From Candidatus Thermoflexus tengchongensis (lineage in GTDB: Bacteria; Chloroflexota; Anaerolineae; Thermoflexales; Thermoflexaceae), in the NCBI GenBank assembly GCA_016842085.1, contig JAEVEX010000009.1:1-48693 (forward strand): a DNA stretch of 48,693 nt. Direction: 5' to 3'. Each line of letters starts with the position of its first letter. The first letter of the stretch is position 1. Below the pieces are notes generated by a model. The model was not told the origin of the DNA and searched no databases. It worked only from the letters and a program-made list of their open reading frames with translations. Shown here one piece after another: positions 41,418 to 48,693 of this stretch. A program made the translations under genes and the position numbers.

Positions 41418-42932
41418 TCAGAGCTCCACCCAGCCGAAGGAGCGCTCGACTGCCTTCTTCCACCCGGCATAGAGCTTCTCCCGGGTCTCCGGATCCATCT
41501 TCGGCAGCCAGCGCTTGTCCTCCTTCCAGTACTGGCGGATCTGCTCCGGACCGCTCCAGAAGCCCACCGCCATCCCGGCGGCATAGGCCGCGCCCAGGGA
41601 AGTCGTCTCCGCGATCACCGGCCGGACCACCGGCACGCCCAGGATGTCGGCCTGGAACTGCATCAGCAATTCATTGTAGACCATCCCGCCATCCACCCGG
41701 AGCTCAGCCAGCTTGATCCCGGAATCCGCATACATGGCGTCGAATACATCCCGGGTCTGATAGGCCGTGGCCTCCAGGACCGCGCGGGCGAGATGGCCTT
41801 TGTTGATGTAACGGGTGAGGCCGACGATCACCCCCCGGGCGTCCAGCCGCCAGTAAGGCGCGAAAGCGCCGGAGAAGAAGGGGACAAAGTAGATGCCCCC
41901 ATTGTCCTCCACCGTCCGCGCCAGATCCTCGATCTCCGCCGACCGGGAGATCAGGCCCAGATTGTCCCGCATCCACTGAACCAGGGCGCCGGTGATGGCG
42001 ATGGAGCCTTCCAGCGCGTAAATGCACGGACCCTTGCCGAACTGATAGGCCACCGTGGTGAGCAAACCGCTCTTGGAGGGGACGATGTTCGTGCCGGTGT
42101 TCAGGAGCAGGAAGCAACCGGTGCCGTAGGTGTTCTTGGCCATCCCCACCTCCAGCCCGGCCTGGCCCACCAGAGCGGCCTGCTGATCGCCCAGGTCTCC
42201 GCACACCGGAACCTCCGCGCCGAAGAGGCCGCCCTTCGGGGTCCTGCCGTAAAGATCCGGGTCCGAGGAGGGGCGGATCTGCGGCAGCATCTGGCGCGGG
42301 ATGCGGTGGATCTTGAGGATGTCATCATCCCAGTCCAGCGTGCGCAGGTTCATCAGCATGGTGCGACTGGCATTGGAGACGTCGGTGACATGGGCGCCGC
42401 CCTCCGGCCCGCCGGTCAGCCACCAGATCAGCCAGGTGTCGATGTTGCCGAAGAGGGCCTCGCCCTTCTCCGCATCCTCCCGCACGCCGGGGACGTTATC
42501 CAGGATCCACTGGAGCTTGGGGCCGGAGAAGTAGGTGGCGATGGGAAGCCCCGTCTTCTCCCGATACATCGCCTCATAGCCCTCGCGCTGGAGCTGGGCG
42601 CAGATCGGGGCAGTGCGGGTATCCTGCCACACAATGGCGTTGTAATACGGCTTGCCGGTGCGCTTGTTCCAGACGATGGTGGTCTCCCGCTGGTTGGTCA
42701 CCCCGATGGCGGCGATGTCCGCCCCGGTGATCCCGGCCTTGGCCAGGGCGTTCTTCACCACCTCCTGGGTCCGCTCCCAGATCTCCAGCGGGTTGTGTTC
42801 CACCCAGCCGGGCTGCGGGTAGATCTGCTCATGCTCCTTCTGATCCCACGCGACCACATTGCTCTCGTGGTCGAAGATCATGGCCCGGGTGCTGGTGGTC
42901 CCCTGATCGATCGCCATCACATACTTCGCCAT
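41418..42932 (-). CDS. glpK: Glycerol kinase
   Basis: GlpK phosphorylates glycerol with ATP to glycerol 3-phosphate and so traps it after entry through GlpF. The 504-residue protein has the FGGY-kinase N-terminus [21 protein letters not shown] and family motifs: [46 protein letters not shown], and the C-terminal [24 protein letters not shown]. Length and motifs are complete. AGGGAGG precedes the ATG at 42932. It lies between dhaL and glpA in the locus. Confidence 0.97.
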   Translation of the reverse strand: MAKYVMAIDQGTTSTRAMIFDHESNVVAWDQKEHEQIYPQPGWVEHNPLEIWERTQEVVKNALAKAGITGADIAAIGVTNQRETTIVWNKRTGKPYYNAIVWQDTRTAPICAQLQREGYEAMYREKTGLPIATYFSGPKLQWILDNVPGVREDAEKGEALFGNIDTWLIWWLTGGPEGGAHVTDVSNASRTMLMNLRTLDWDDDILKIHRIPRQMLPQIRPSSDPDLYGRTPKGGLFGAEVPVCGDLGDQQAALVGQAGLEVGMAKNTYGTGCFLLLNTGTNIVPSKSGLLTTVAYQFGKGPCIYALEGSIAITGALVQWMRDNLGLISRSAEIEDLARTVEDNGGIYFVPFFSGAFAPYWRLDARGVIVGLTRYINKGHLARAVLEATAYQTRDVFDAMYADSGIKLAELRVDGGMVYNELLMQFQADILGVPVVRPVIAETTSLGAAYAAGMAVGFWSGPEQIRQYWKEDKRWLPKMDPETREKLYAGWKKAVERSFGWVEL

Positions 42933-43008
42933 GGCGGTTCCTCCCTGTTATTGTTTGTCAGGAAAAGGATGGCCTTCGATTATCTGCCTGGGCATCTGAG
43001 CCGACCGT

Positions 43009-43647
43009 TCAGGTCGCGTTGGCCCACGTGTCGGCGGCCGCTTTCAGAATAAGATAAGAGGAAGTGGCCCCTGGATCCTGATGACCCGCGGAGCGCTCTC
43101 CAAGATAGCTGGCGCGCCCCTTGCGGGCCACCATAGGGATCGTGGCCTTCATCCCCTGCTCCGCCGCCTCGGCCATCCGCTGGAGGGCCTTTCCAAACGA
43201 GTCGCCGTTGCGGATGGCCTCCTTAAAAGCCTCCAGGGCGGGCAGCAGGGCGTCGACCATCGTCTTATCGCCCGGGCGGGCCTGGCCACGGGCGATCACC
43301 CCGTTGATGCCCGCCTCCAGGGCCTCCGTCCAGTCCTCCGGAGTCAGCATGAGCTTGTTGGCGGTCTTCACACCCAGCTGCAGGAAGAACGTGCCGTAAA
43401 GCGGCCCGCCGGCCCCGCCCACCGTGGCTACCAGGGTCATCCCCAGGGTCTTGAGGATGGTCCCGATGTCCTTGTCCGCAACCGAGGGCAGCTTGGCCAT
43501 GAAGGCCTTGAAGCCGCGGTCCATGTTGGCTCCGTGATCCGCGTCCCCGATCGCCGCATCCAGCTGGGTCAGGTAATCCCGGTTCTCCTCCAGCACTGCC
43601 GCACAGCGCTCCAGCCAGGCCACGACATCATCCCGCATCACCGGCAT
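43009..43647 (-). CDS. dhaL: DhaL, ADP-binding subunit of PTS-dependent dihydroxyacetone kinase
   Basis: DhaL holds a tightly bound ADP that is phosphorylated by DhaM, and hands the phosphate to dihydroxyacetone in DhaK. The 212-residue protein shows the metal and nucleotide-binding DAAIGDADHGANMDRG, then GGAGGPLYGTFFL, and the C-terminal GRASYLGERSAGHQDPGATSS, all typical of DhaL. The start at 43647 has GGAGG ahead; the ATG at 43638 is also possible. It follows dhaK with a gap of 77 bases that contains a hairpin. Confidence 0.96.
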   Translation of the reverse strand: MPVMRDDVVAWLERCAAVLEENRDYLTQLDAAIGDADHGANMDRGFKAFMAKLPSVADKDIGTILKTLGMTLVATVGGAGGPLYGTFFLQLGVKTANKLMLTPEDWTEALEAGINGVIARGQARPGDKTMVDALLPALEAFKEAIRNGDSFGKALQRMAEAAEQGMKATIPMVARKGRASYLGERSAGHQDPGATSSYLILKAAADTWANAT

Positions 43648-43692
43648 CGTCCAGGCACCTCCATTTCAGGTTTAGATCATGGGGAAGGGGAA

Positions 43693-43713
43693 GTGGCGGC
43701 TGCCTGCCGCCAC
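43693..43713 (-). promoter_or_regulatory. Hairpin between dhaK and dhaL
   Basis: GTGGCGGC (43693-43700) and GCCGCCAC (43706-43713) form a perfect 8-bp stem around TGCCT. Pairing can extend a little outward (GGGAA and CTCCC). No T run follows, so it is more likely a message-stabilising or processing element than a terminator. Confidence 0.6.
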
Positions 43714-43724
43714 CTCCCGGACGC

Positions 43725-44726
43725 TCACATTCCCCAGCGCAGCGCCGGGGTCTTGACCGGATGATCCCACAGCTCCAGCATCTCATCATCCGCCCGGAGC
43801 AGGGTGATGGACGTCCCGGCCATCTCCAGGGAGGTGATGTAGGCTCCTACCAGGTTGCGGACGATCTGGATGCCGGACTTTTCGCAGATCTCCGCGACCT
43901 TGCGGTAGACGATGTAGAGCTCGCTCAGCGGGGTGCCGCCCATGGAGTTCACCATGCAGATCACCCGGTCGCCGGCTTTGAAGGGGAGATCCTTCAGGAT
44001 GGGCTCCATCAACCGTTCGACGATCTCATCGGCCTTCTTCAGGGGTTCGCGGTAACGGCCGGGCTCTCCGTGGATGCCAATGCCGATCTCCATCTCGTCC
44101 TCGCCCAGCTCGAAGGTCGGCTTGCCCACGTGGGGCACCGTGCACGAGGTCAGGGCCATCCCCATCGAGCGACCGTTCTCCGCCACCCGGCGGCCCAGGG
44201 CGGCCAGGCGCTGGAGATCGTAGCCGCGCTCGGCGGCCGCCCCCAGGATCTTCTCCGCCAGCACCGTGGTGCCGGTGCCCCGGCGGCCCTGGGAGTAGAG
44301 GCTGCTCTCCACGGCCACGTCGTCGGCGATCAGCACGCTCTCCACCTGGAAGCCCTCGCCCCGCAGGAGATCCGCCGCCATATCGAAGTTCATCACGTCC
44401 CCAGCATAGTTCTTCACGATCATCAGGATCCCGGCGCCCCCATGGACCGTCTTGGCCGCCTCATACATCTGATCGGGGGTGGGGGAGGTGAACACCGCCC
44501 CGGGGCATGCGGCGTCCAGCATCCCGTAGCCCACAAAGCCCACGTGCATGGGCTCATGGCCGCTCCCCCCACCGGAGATCACCGCCACCTTCCCCGGCCG
44601 GGGCGCATCGGCGCGGTAAACGAAGTTAGGGTTGAAGTGCACCTTGATCAAATCCGGATGGGCCTTCGCCATCCCTTCGAGCGCTTCCGGGACTACGTTC
44701 ATCGGATCGTTAATCAATTTCTTCAT
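43725..44726 (-). CDS. dhaK: DhaK, substrate-binding subunit of dihydroxyacetone kinase
   Basis: DhaK binds dihydroxyacetone covalently to a histidine and receives phosphate from DhaL, giving dihydroxyacetone phosphate. The 333-residue protein has [18 protein letters not shown] with the acid-base histidine, [15 protein letters not shown] with the aspartate, and [10 protein letters not shown] with the covalent histidine. AAGGAGG precedes the ATG at 44726; the frame extends to 44804 without a signal. It lies between glpF and dhaL. Confidence 0.97.
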   Translation of the reverse strand: MKKLINDPMNVVPEALEGMAKAHPDLIKVHFNPNFVYRADAPRPGKVAVISGGGSGHEPMHVGFVGYGMLDAACPGAVFTSPTPDQMYEAAKTVHGGAGILMIVKNYAGDVMNFDMAADLLRGEGFQVESVLIADDVAVESSLYSQGRRGTGTTVLAEKILGAAAERGYDLQRLAALGRRVAENGRSMGMALTSCTVPHVGKPTFELGEDEMEIGIGIHGEPGRYREPLKKADEIVERLMEPILKDLPFKAGDRVICMVNSMGGTPLSELYIVYRKVAEICEKSGIQIVRNLVGAYITSLEMAGTSITLLRADDEMLELWDHPVKTPALRWGM

Positions 44727-44759
44727 GACCGCCCTCCTTGGAGATCCGCGGGGAAGCCG

Positions 44760-44786
44760 GTGGGGGAGGCAAGACGCCTCCCCCAC
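44760..44786 (-). promoter_or_regulatory. Hairpin between glpF and dhaK
   Basis: GTGGGGGAGGC (44760-44770) and GCCTCCCCCAC (44776-44786) form a perfect 11-bp stem with a five-base loop AAGAC. No T run follows. It fills most of the 74-base gap between the two genes. Confidence 0.65.
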
Positions 44787-44800
44787 CCACAGCAGGGCCT

Positions 44801-45514
44801 TCACATCCCCAACGCCACGAACAGGAAGGCGCCGATCAGGCCGCCCACGATGGGGCCAACCACCGGCACCCAGCTGTAGCCCCAGTCGGAGTCGCCTTTG
44901 CCCGGAATAGGAAGGACCGCATGGGCGATCCGCGGCCCGAGGTCACGGGCCGGGTTGATGGCATAGCCCGTGGGCCCGCCCAGGGAGAGGCCGATGGCCC
45001 AAACCAGGAAGCCCACGAGCAGGGGAACCCAGCCGGCGGGAAGATTGTTCGCCCCGATGGCCAGGACCCCGAAGACCAGCATGAAGGTCCCGATGACCTC
45101 GGTGATGAAGTTCAGCGCGTAATTGCGGATGTTCGGGGCCGTGCAGAACACCGCGCGCTTGAGGGCCGGATCGGGCGTCTCCGCCCAGTGAGGGAGATAC
45201 GCCAGCCACACCAGCACCGCACCGATGAAGGCGCCGATGAACTGGCCAATGATATAGATATAGAGAGGAACATCGGACCATGGGAACCTACCGACGGCAG
45301 CAAGGGCGATGGTCACGGCCGGGTTGATGTGGGCCCCGCTGATACGGCCCACCGCATACACGGCCATGGCCACCGCCATGGCCCACCCCGTGGTGATCAC
45401 AATCCACCCCGAGGCCTGGCCTTTGGTCTTGCCCAGGACGACGTTGGCCACCACGCCGTCGCCCAGGAGGATGAGGATCATCGTCCCGATGATCTCCGCC
45501 ACCCAGGGTGCCAT
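44801..45514 (-). CDS. glpF: Glycerol facilitator (aquaglyceroporin)
   Basis: GlpF lets glycerol enter by diffusion. The 237-residue protein has six membrane helices and two NPA boxes, [11 protein letters not shown] (N64-A66) and [13 protein letters not shown] (N187-A189). The RD pair after the second box is the glycerol-channel type rather than the water-channel type. AAAGGAG precedes the ATG at 45514. It is the first gene of the glycerol/DHA locus, so the promoter must lie in the 396 bases up to 45910. Confidence 0.96.
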   Translation of the reverse strand: MAPWVAEIIGTMILILLGDGVVANVVLGKTKGQASGWIVITTGWAMAVAMAVYAVGRISGAHINPAVTIALAAVGRFPWSDVPLYIYIIGQFIGAFIGAVLVWLAYLPHWAETPDPALKRAVFCTAPNIRNYALNFITEVIGTFMLVFGVLAIGANNLPAGWVPLLVGFLVWAIGLSLGGPTGYAINPARDLGPRIAHAVLPIPGKGDSDWGYSWVPVVGPIVGGLIGAFLFVALGM

Positions 45515-45725
45515 GGTTGCGCTCCTTTCGTGAATGAGGGGTTCCGATCTCTGGTTCCACACTGACCCCACGGCGCAGGACGGTGGATCCGTCCGCCAGC
45601 CCGCACCACCTGGCGATCCTTCCGCCGATCGCGCTCCATGCACCTCCTTCCCGCAAATCTGGACCTACAAGTCCACCTTCTATCTTTAGCCACCTGCCCC
45701 CATTCCGGCAAGCCTTTTCACCGAA

Positions 45726-45774
45726 ATGTTTCAATCTGAAACATCCTTAACTCAAAATCGTTTCATAATGAAAC
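45726..45774. promoter_or_regulatory. Two palindromic operator-like sites, GTTTCA-N3-TGAAAC
   Basis: ATGTTTCAATCTGAAACAT at 45726-45744 is a perfect 8-3-8 palindrome. A second site, GTTTCATAATGAAAC, lies at 45760-45774. Both share GTTTCA-N3-TGAAAC, with centres 32 bases apart, that is about three helical turns. The 396-base gap 45515-45910 between divergent glpF and pncA is unusually AT-rich here and holds no gene. The sites probably bind a dimeric repressor or activator of glpF or pncA transcription. Confidence 0.7.
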
Positions 45775-45856
45775 AATCTGGTGTGGAGCGGCGGTATGTC
45801 GTTTTCTGACGCTGGGACGGTATGGGGGGTTGAATCCTGGAGAGCTCGAAGGGGTG

Positions 45857-45895
45857 TGGTATAATATGACTTGACAGTTGACAGGACATCTGTCC
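45857..45895 (+). promoter_or_regulatory. Extended -10 promoter and possible NiaR operator ahead of pncA
   Basis: TGGTATAAT (45857-45865) is an extended -10 box without an evident -35 box. Transcription would begin near 45872. From there come two direct TTGACAG repeats (45871-45884) and a GGACATCTGTCC inverted repeat (45884-45895), then the ribosome site AGGAGG. The placement over the start site would suit a repressor such as the NiaR encoded in this operon. I do not claim a match to a published NiaR motif. Confidence 0.5.
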
Positions 45896-45910
45896 GAACA
45901 GGAGGTCCCC

Positions 45911-46525
45911 ATGGCGCGGATGGTGGAGGTTCCGGAGTATTCCCTGGCCCCCTCGGTGGAGATCGATCCCCGGACTTCGGCGCTGATCATCGTGGATATG
46001 CAGAACGATTTCGTCCACCCCCAGGGCAAGCTCTTCGTCCCGGACGCCCCGGCCACGGTTCCGAAGATCCGCAAGCTCCTGGATCTGGCCCGCTCCAGCG
46101 GGATGTTCGTGGTCTTCACTCAGGACACCCATTATCCGGGGGATCCCGAGTTCCCGATCTGGGGAGAGCACTGCCTGGCGGGCACGTGGGGCTGGGAGAT
46201 CGTGGACGATCTGAAGCCCCAGGAGGGGGAGCTGATCCTCCCGAAGCGGCGCTATGACGCGTTCTACGGCACCCCCCTGGAGCACGAGCTCCGGCTGCGG
46301 GGGATCCGCGATCTGGTCATCTGCGGCACGGTGGCCAGCATCTGCGTGCACTACACGGCGGCCAGCGCGGCCCTACGCTGGTTCCATGTGATCCTCCCCG
46401 TCGACGCGACTTCCGCCCTTCATCCTTTCGATATGGAGGCGGCCAACCGCCAGACCGCGTTCCTGTTCCGGGGCACGCTGACGACGGTGGATGCCATCCG
46501 GGTGCGCTCGCCGGTGGCCGCCTGA
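45911..46525 (+). CDS. pncA: Nicotinamidase (isochorismatase family)
   Basis: The enzyme deamidates nicotinamide to nicotinate in NAD salvage. The 204-residue protein has the cysteine-hydrolase triad D29 (IIVDMQNDF), K112 (LPKRRYDAF) and C145 (VASICVHYTA). The metal-binding residues D72, H74 and H87 are in TQDTHYPGD and WGEHCLAGT, the feature that separates nicotinamidases from isochorismatases. CAGGAGG precedes the ATG at 45911. It is followed after 11 bases by the NiaR repressor gene and then by a niacin transporter. Confidence 0.88.
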   Translation: MARMVEVPEYSLAPSVEIDPRTSALIIVDMQNDFVHPQGKLFVPDAPATVPKIRKLLDLARSSGMFVVFTQDTHYPGDPEFPIWGEHCLAGTWGWEIVDDLKPQEGELILPKRRYDAFYGTPLEHELRLRGIRDLVICGTVASICVHYTAASAALRWFHVILPVDATSALHPFDMEAANRQTAFLFRGTLTTVDAIRVRSPVAA

Positions 46526-46536
46526 AGGAGGCCCGC

Positions 46537-47079
46537 ATGGCCATTCGGGGGAAGCCCACTGAGCGCCTCGTGGGCCCGGAGGCGCGCCGGGCGCAGATCC
46601 TGGAGCTGTTGCGAACAGCCGGCCGGCCGCTCACCGGTTCGGAGCTGGCCCAGTGCCTGGGGACCAGCCGACAGATCATCGTGCAGGACATCGCTGTGCT
46701 GCGGGCGGCCGGGGTGGAGATCCTGGCCACGCCCCGGGGATACTGTCTCCCCAGCACCCGGCCGGCCCATCGGATGCTGGTGGCGGTCCGCCACAGCCCG
46801 GATCAGACCGAGGATGAGCTGACGCTCCTGGTGGATCTGGGCGTCGAAGTGGTGGACGTGATCGTGGAGCACGCGATCTACGGGGAGCTGCGGGGAAGCC
46901 TGCACATCGCCTCCCGTGAGGATGTCCGCCAGTTCATGGAAGCCCTGCAGCGGACAGGGGCCCGGTTGTTGAGCGAGCTGACCGGCGGGCTGCATCTGCA
47001 CACCCTGGAGGCGCGGAACCCGGAGATCCTGGAACGGGCGCGAGAGGCGCTGCGACAACGAGGATATCTGGTGGAATGA
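46537..47079 (+). CDS. niaR: NiaR, nicotinate-responsive transcriptional repressor
   Basis: The 180-residue protein has an N-terminal winged helix of the HTH_11 type (RRAQILELLRTAGRPLTGSE through RQIIVQDIAVLRAAG) and a C-terminal 3H domain. The three-histidine signature is seen in VEHAIYGEL, SLHIASREDV and GGLHLHTLEA; these bind a metal and sense nicotinate. NiaR represses niacin uptake and salvage genes when nicotinate is plentiful. AAGGAGG precedes the ATG. Its place between pncA and niaP makes local autoregulation likely. Confidence 0.92.
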   Translation: MAIRGKPTERLVGPEARRAQILELLRTAGRPLTGSELAQCLGTSRQIIVQDIAVLRAAGVEILATPRGYCLPSTRPAHRMLVAVRHSPDQTEDELTLLVDLGVEVVDVIVEHAIYGELRGSLHIASREDVRQFMEALQRTGARLLSELTGGLHLHTLEARNPEILERAREALRQRGYLVE

Positions 47080-47190
47080 GGCCATGGATTCCGGGATGGT
47101 GGGCAGGCGGTGGGGTCGCCCATCCCATCCTTCCGGGTTCTCCTTTGCATCAGCCCGATCTGCATCCCATCAGGAATGGAGGCGCTTCCC

Positions 47191-48522
47191 ATGGCCGCTC
47201 TGACGCTGACTTTCGAGGAAGCCATCGATCGGGTGGGCCTGGGCCGGTTTCAATACAAGCTGATGGCGATCTGCGGCGCGGGATGGGCGGCGGACGCGAT
47301 GGAGGTGCTGCTGATCTCCTTTGCCCTGCCAGCGATCCGGCAGGAGTGGGGATTGACAACGGCCCAGGCGGGTCTGCTGGGCACGGCTATTTTCCTGGGG
47401 ATGCTGGCCGGTGCCTGGTTCTGGGGAACGCTCTCCGACCGCATCGGACGCAAGCTGGGGTTCATCCTGACGGTGCTGATCGACTCCGGATTCGGCCTGC
47501 TCTCCGCCCTTTCCCCGAATTTCGCCACGCTGATCCTCCTGCGCGCCCTGACCGGCTTCGGGGTGGGCGGCACGCTGCCGGTGGACTACGCCATCTTCGC
47601 CGAGTATCTGCCCCGCCAGAAGCGAGGGCGTTACCTGGTTTATCTGGAGGCCTTCTGGGCACTGGGGGCGCTGATCGCCGCGGGACTGGCCTGGCTGATC
47701 GTGCCGCGGGTGGGGTGGCGGCCTCTCCTGGCGATCTCCGCCTTGCCCGGCCTCATCGTCTTCTGGATCCGCCGGTATGTCCCCGAATCCCCGCGTTTCC
47801 TGCTGGTCCATGGGCGCGAGGAGGAGGCCCGCGCCATCCTGGCCCAGGTCGCCCGGGAAAACGGTGCCTCCCTCCCGGACGGGATCCGGCTGGTGGCGCC
47901 GCCAGCGCCGCCGGTCACCGTAGGGGATCTGTGGCGCCGGCCTTACACGCGGACCACGGCGCTGCTGTGGCTGATCTGGTTTGGGATCTCCCTGGGCTAC
48001 TACGGCGTCTTCACCTGGCTGCCTACCCTGTTCGTGCAGCGTGGATTGACCTTCCTCCGTTCCTATGAATACATCTTCATCCTGACTCTGGCGCAGCTCC
48101 CGGGCTATTTCTCGGCGGCCTATCTGGTCGAGCAGATCGGGCGGCGGAGGACCCTGGGGCTGTATCTGATCGCCAGCGGGGTCTTCACCTATCTGTTCGC
48201 CGCGGCGGTCTCCCTGCCCGCCTACGTGGCGGCGGCGATCTGGATGTCGTTCTTCGCCCTGGGGGCCTGGGGCGCGCTTTACGCTTACACGCCGGAGGCC
48301 TATCCCACCCAGCTGCGCACGACGGGCATGGGCGCGGCCAGCGGGATGACCCGGATCGCGGGGGCCCTCGCGCCGACCCTCGGAGGATACCTGCTGGGGG
48401 TCTCCATGCCGCTGGCCCTGACGGTGTTCGCGGCGGCGTATCTGATCTCGGGGCTGGCGGCCTTATCGCTGCCCTATGAAACGAAAGGCCGGCCCCTGGC
48501 CGATGTGGTGGGGGAGGTGTAA
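47191..48522 (+). CDS. niaP: NiaP-type niacin MFS transporter
   Basis: The 443-residue MFS protein has 12 helices with the sugar-porter-like motifs GTLSDRIGRKLG, PESPRFLLVHGR and EQIGRRRTLGLY. The beginning FQYKLMAICGAGWAADAMEVLLISFALPAI matches NiaP proteins, which take up nicotinate. The ATG at 47191 has GGAGG at a good distance; the ORF extends to 47110 without support. The niaR gene ends 111 bases earlier, with a hairpin-like GGGATGGTGGGC...GCCCATCCCATCC near 47094-47132 in the gap. Transport of niacin agrees with the NiaR/PncA neighbours. Confidence 0.87.
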   Translation: MAALTLTFEEAIDRVGLGRFQYKLMAICGAGWAADAMEVLLISFALPAIRQEWGLTTAQAGLLGTAIFLGMLAGAWFWGTLSDRIGRKLGFILTVLIDSGFGLLSALSPNFATLILLRALTGFGVGGTLPVDYAIFAEYLPRQKRGRYLVYLEAFWALGALIAAGLAWLIVPRVGWRPLLAISALPGLIVFWIRRYVPESPRFLLVHGREEEARAILAQVARENGASLPDGIRLVAPPAPPVTVGDLWRRPYTRTTALLWLIWFGISLGYYGVFTWLPTLFVQRGLTFLRSYEYIFILTLAQLPGYFSAAYLVEQIGRRRTLGLYLIASGVFTYLFAAAVSLPAYVAAAIWMSFFALGAWGALYAYTPEAYPTQLRTTGMGAASGMTRIAGALAPTLGGYLLGVSMPLALTVFAAAYLISGLAALSLPYETKGRPLADVVGEV

Positions 48523-48527
48523 CGGGC

Positions 48528-48556
48528 TTGACAAACCCCTCCGGCCGTGTTAGATA
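48528..48556 (+). promoter_or_regulatory. Promoter of the tRNA genes
   Basis: TTGACA at 48528-48533 and TAGATA at 48551-48556 are spaced by 17 bases. The tRNA-Phe gene begins 12 bases after the -10 box, a usual distance for a stable RNA gene. Confidence 0.75.
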
Positions 48557-48567
48557 TTAAGTGGATA

Positions 48568-48640
48568 GCCGAGATAGCTCAGTTGGTAGAGCACCCGGCT
48601 GAAAACCGGGGGGTCGGCGGTTCGATTCCGCCTCTCGGCA
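48568..48640 (+). tRNA. tRNA-Phe (anticodon GAA)
   Basis: The 73-nt gene folds as a standard cloverleaf. The acceptor arm is GCCGAGA with TCTCGGC plus A at 48640. The anticodon stem is CCCGG with CCGGG around CTGAAAA, which puts GAA at 48601-48603. The T arm contains GTTCGATTC. CCA is not encoded. Confidence 0.97.
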
Positions 48641-48646
48641 CTGCAG

Positions 48647-48693
48647 GCGGGCGTAGCTCAGCTGGTGGAGCGCCTCCTTGCCATGGAGGAGGT
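48647..48693 (+). tRNA. tRNA-Gly (anticodon GCC), cut by the window end
   Basis: The gene begins GCGGGCG and has a D arm AGCTCAGCTGGTGGAGC. The anticodon stem CCTCC/GGAGG holds loop TTGCCAT, so the anticodon is GCC at 48680-48682. The T arm and 3' acceptor strand lie beyond the window. It follows tRNA-Phe after six bases and is probably in the same transcript. Confidence 0.93.

Noticed and set aside
40845-43052. 735-codon plus-strand frame opposite glpA and glpK
   Set aside because: It is an antisense shadow of two recognised enzymes.

Overview
The window is GC-rich, densely coded bacterial DNA with strong AGGAGG-type ribosome binding sites. It looks like a thermophilic Chloroflexota genome, perhaps Thermoflexus-like. 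I infer this from the MalT/SARP-type regulator, two secreted proteins ending in an LPLV-type tail, tandem glutamate dehydrogenases, a minimal phosphotransferase system (PTS) serving only dihydroxyacetone, and the absence of phage or insertion-sequence genes. The species cannot be fixed from sequence alone.

Left part (1-10166). The tail of an unknown gene is followed by an amidohydrolase, two minus-strand transporters (EamA, MFS), and a promoter plus terminator pair that would make a ~110-nt structured RNA. Next come two tandem glutamate dehydrogenases; the first is broken by an in-frame TAG and has lost its own stop codon. A DUF123 GIY-YIG protein, a secreted glycoside hydrolase and homoserine dehydrogenase follow. 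A cluster of palindromic repeat modules (10171-10402) ends this part.

Middle part (10566-29014). A giant ATPase-TPR-SARP regulator and a Gly/Pro-rich anchored protein precede two PrsW-type membrane proteases, of which the first has lost conserved residues. Facing them is a long minus-strand run of mostly unrecognised genes: a tiny protein, a polytopic membrane protein, an anchored beta-propeller, an arrestin-like protein, zinc-ribbon membrane proteins, a Flp-pilin-like peptide, and small soluble proteins. This run is the best candidate for an undescribed envelope system. Two large secreted proteins with the YLPLVV tail, and lepA, end the block.

Right part (29161-48693). A second, larger island of the palindromic repeat modules is followed by a secreted penicillin-acylase-family hydrolase, a TIGR01777 epimerase-like protein and a membrane-anchored Ser/Thr kinase. 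The minus strand from 45514 to 34582 is a glycerol/dihydroxyacetone locus: glpF, dhaK, dhaL, glpK, glpA, three complex-II-like subunits (Fe-S protein and two cytochrome b anchors, with no sdhA), a methyltransferase, a DJ-1/PfpI protein, dhaM, ptsH and ptsI. The short GlpA plus the complex-II-like trio suggests a hybrid glycerol-3-phosphate:quinone oxidoreductase. The dhaM-ptsH-ptsI order repeats the domain order of the fused DhaM of E. coli. Strong GC hairpins sit in several of the gaps between cistrons.

Divergent from glpF is an NAD-salvage operon (nicotinamidase, NiaR repressor, NiaP transporter). The shared spacer has two copies of GTTTCA-N3-TGAAAC and an extended -10 promoter. Two tRNA genes, Phe and a truncated Gly, close the window.
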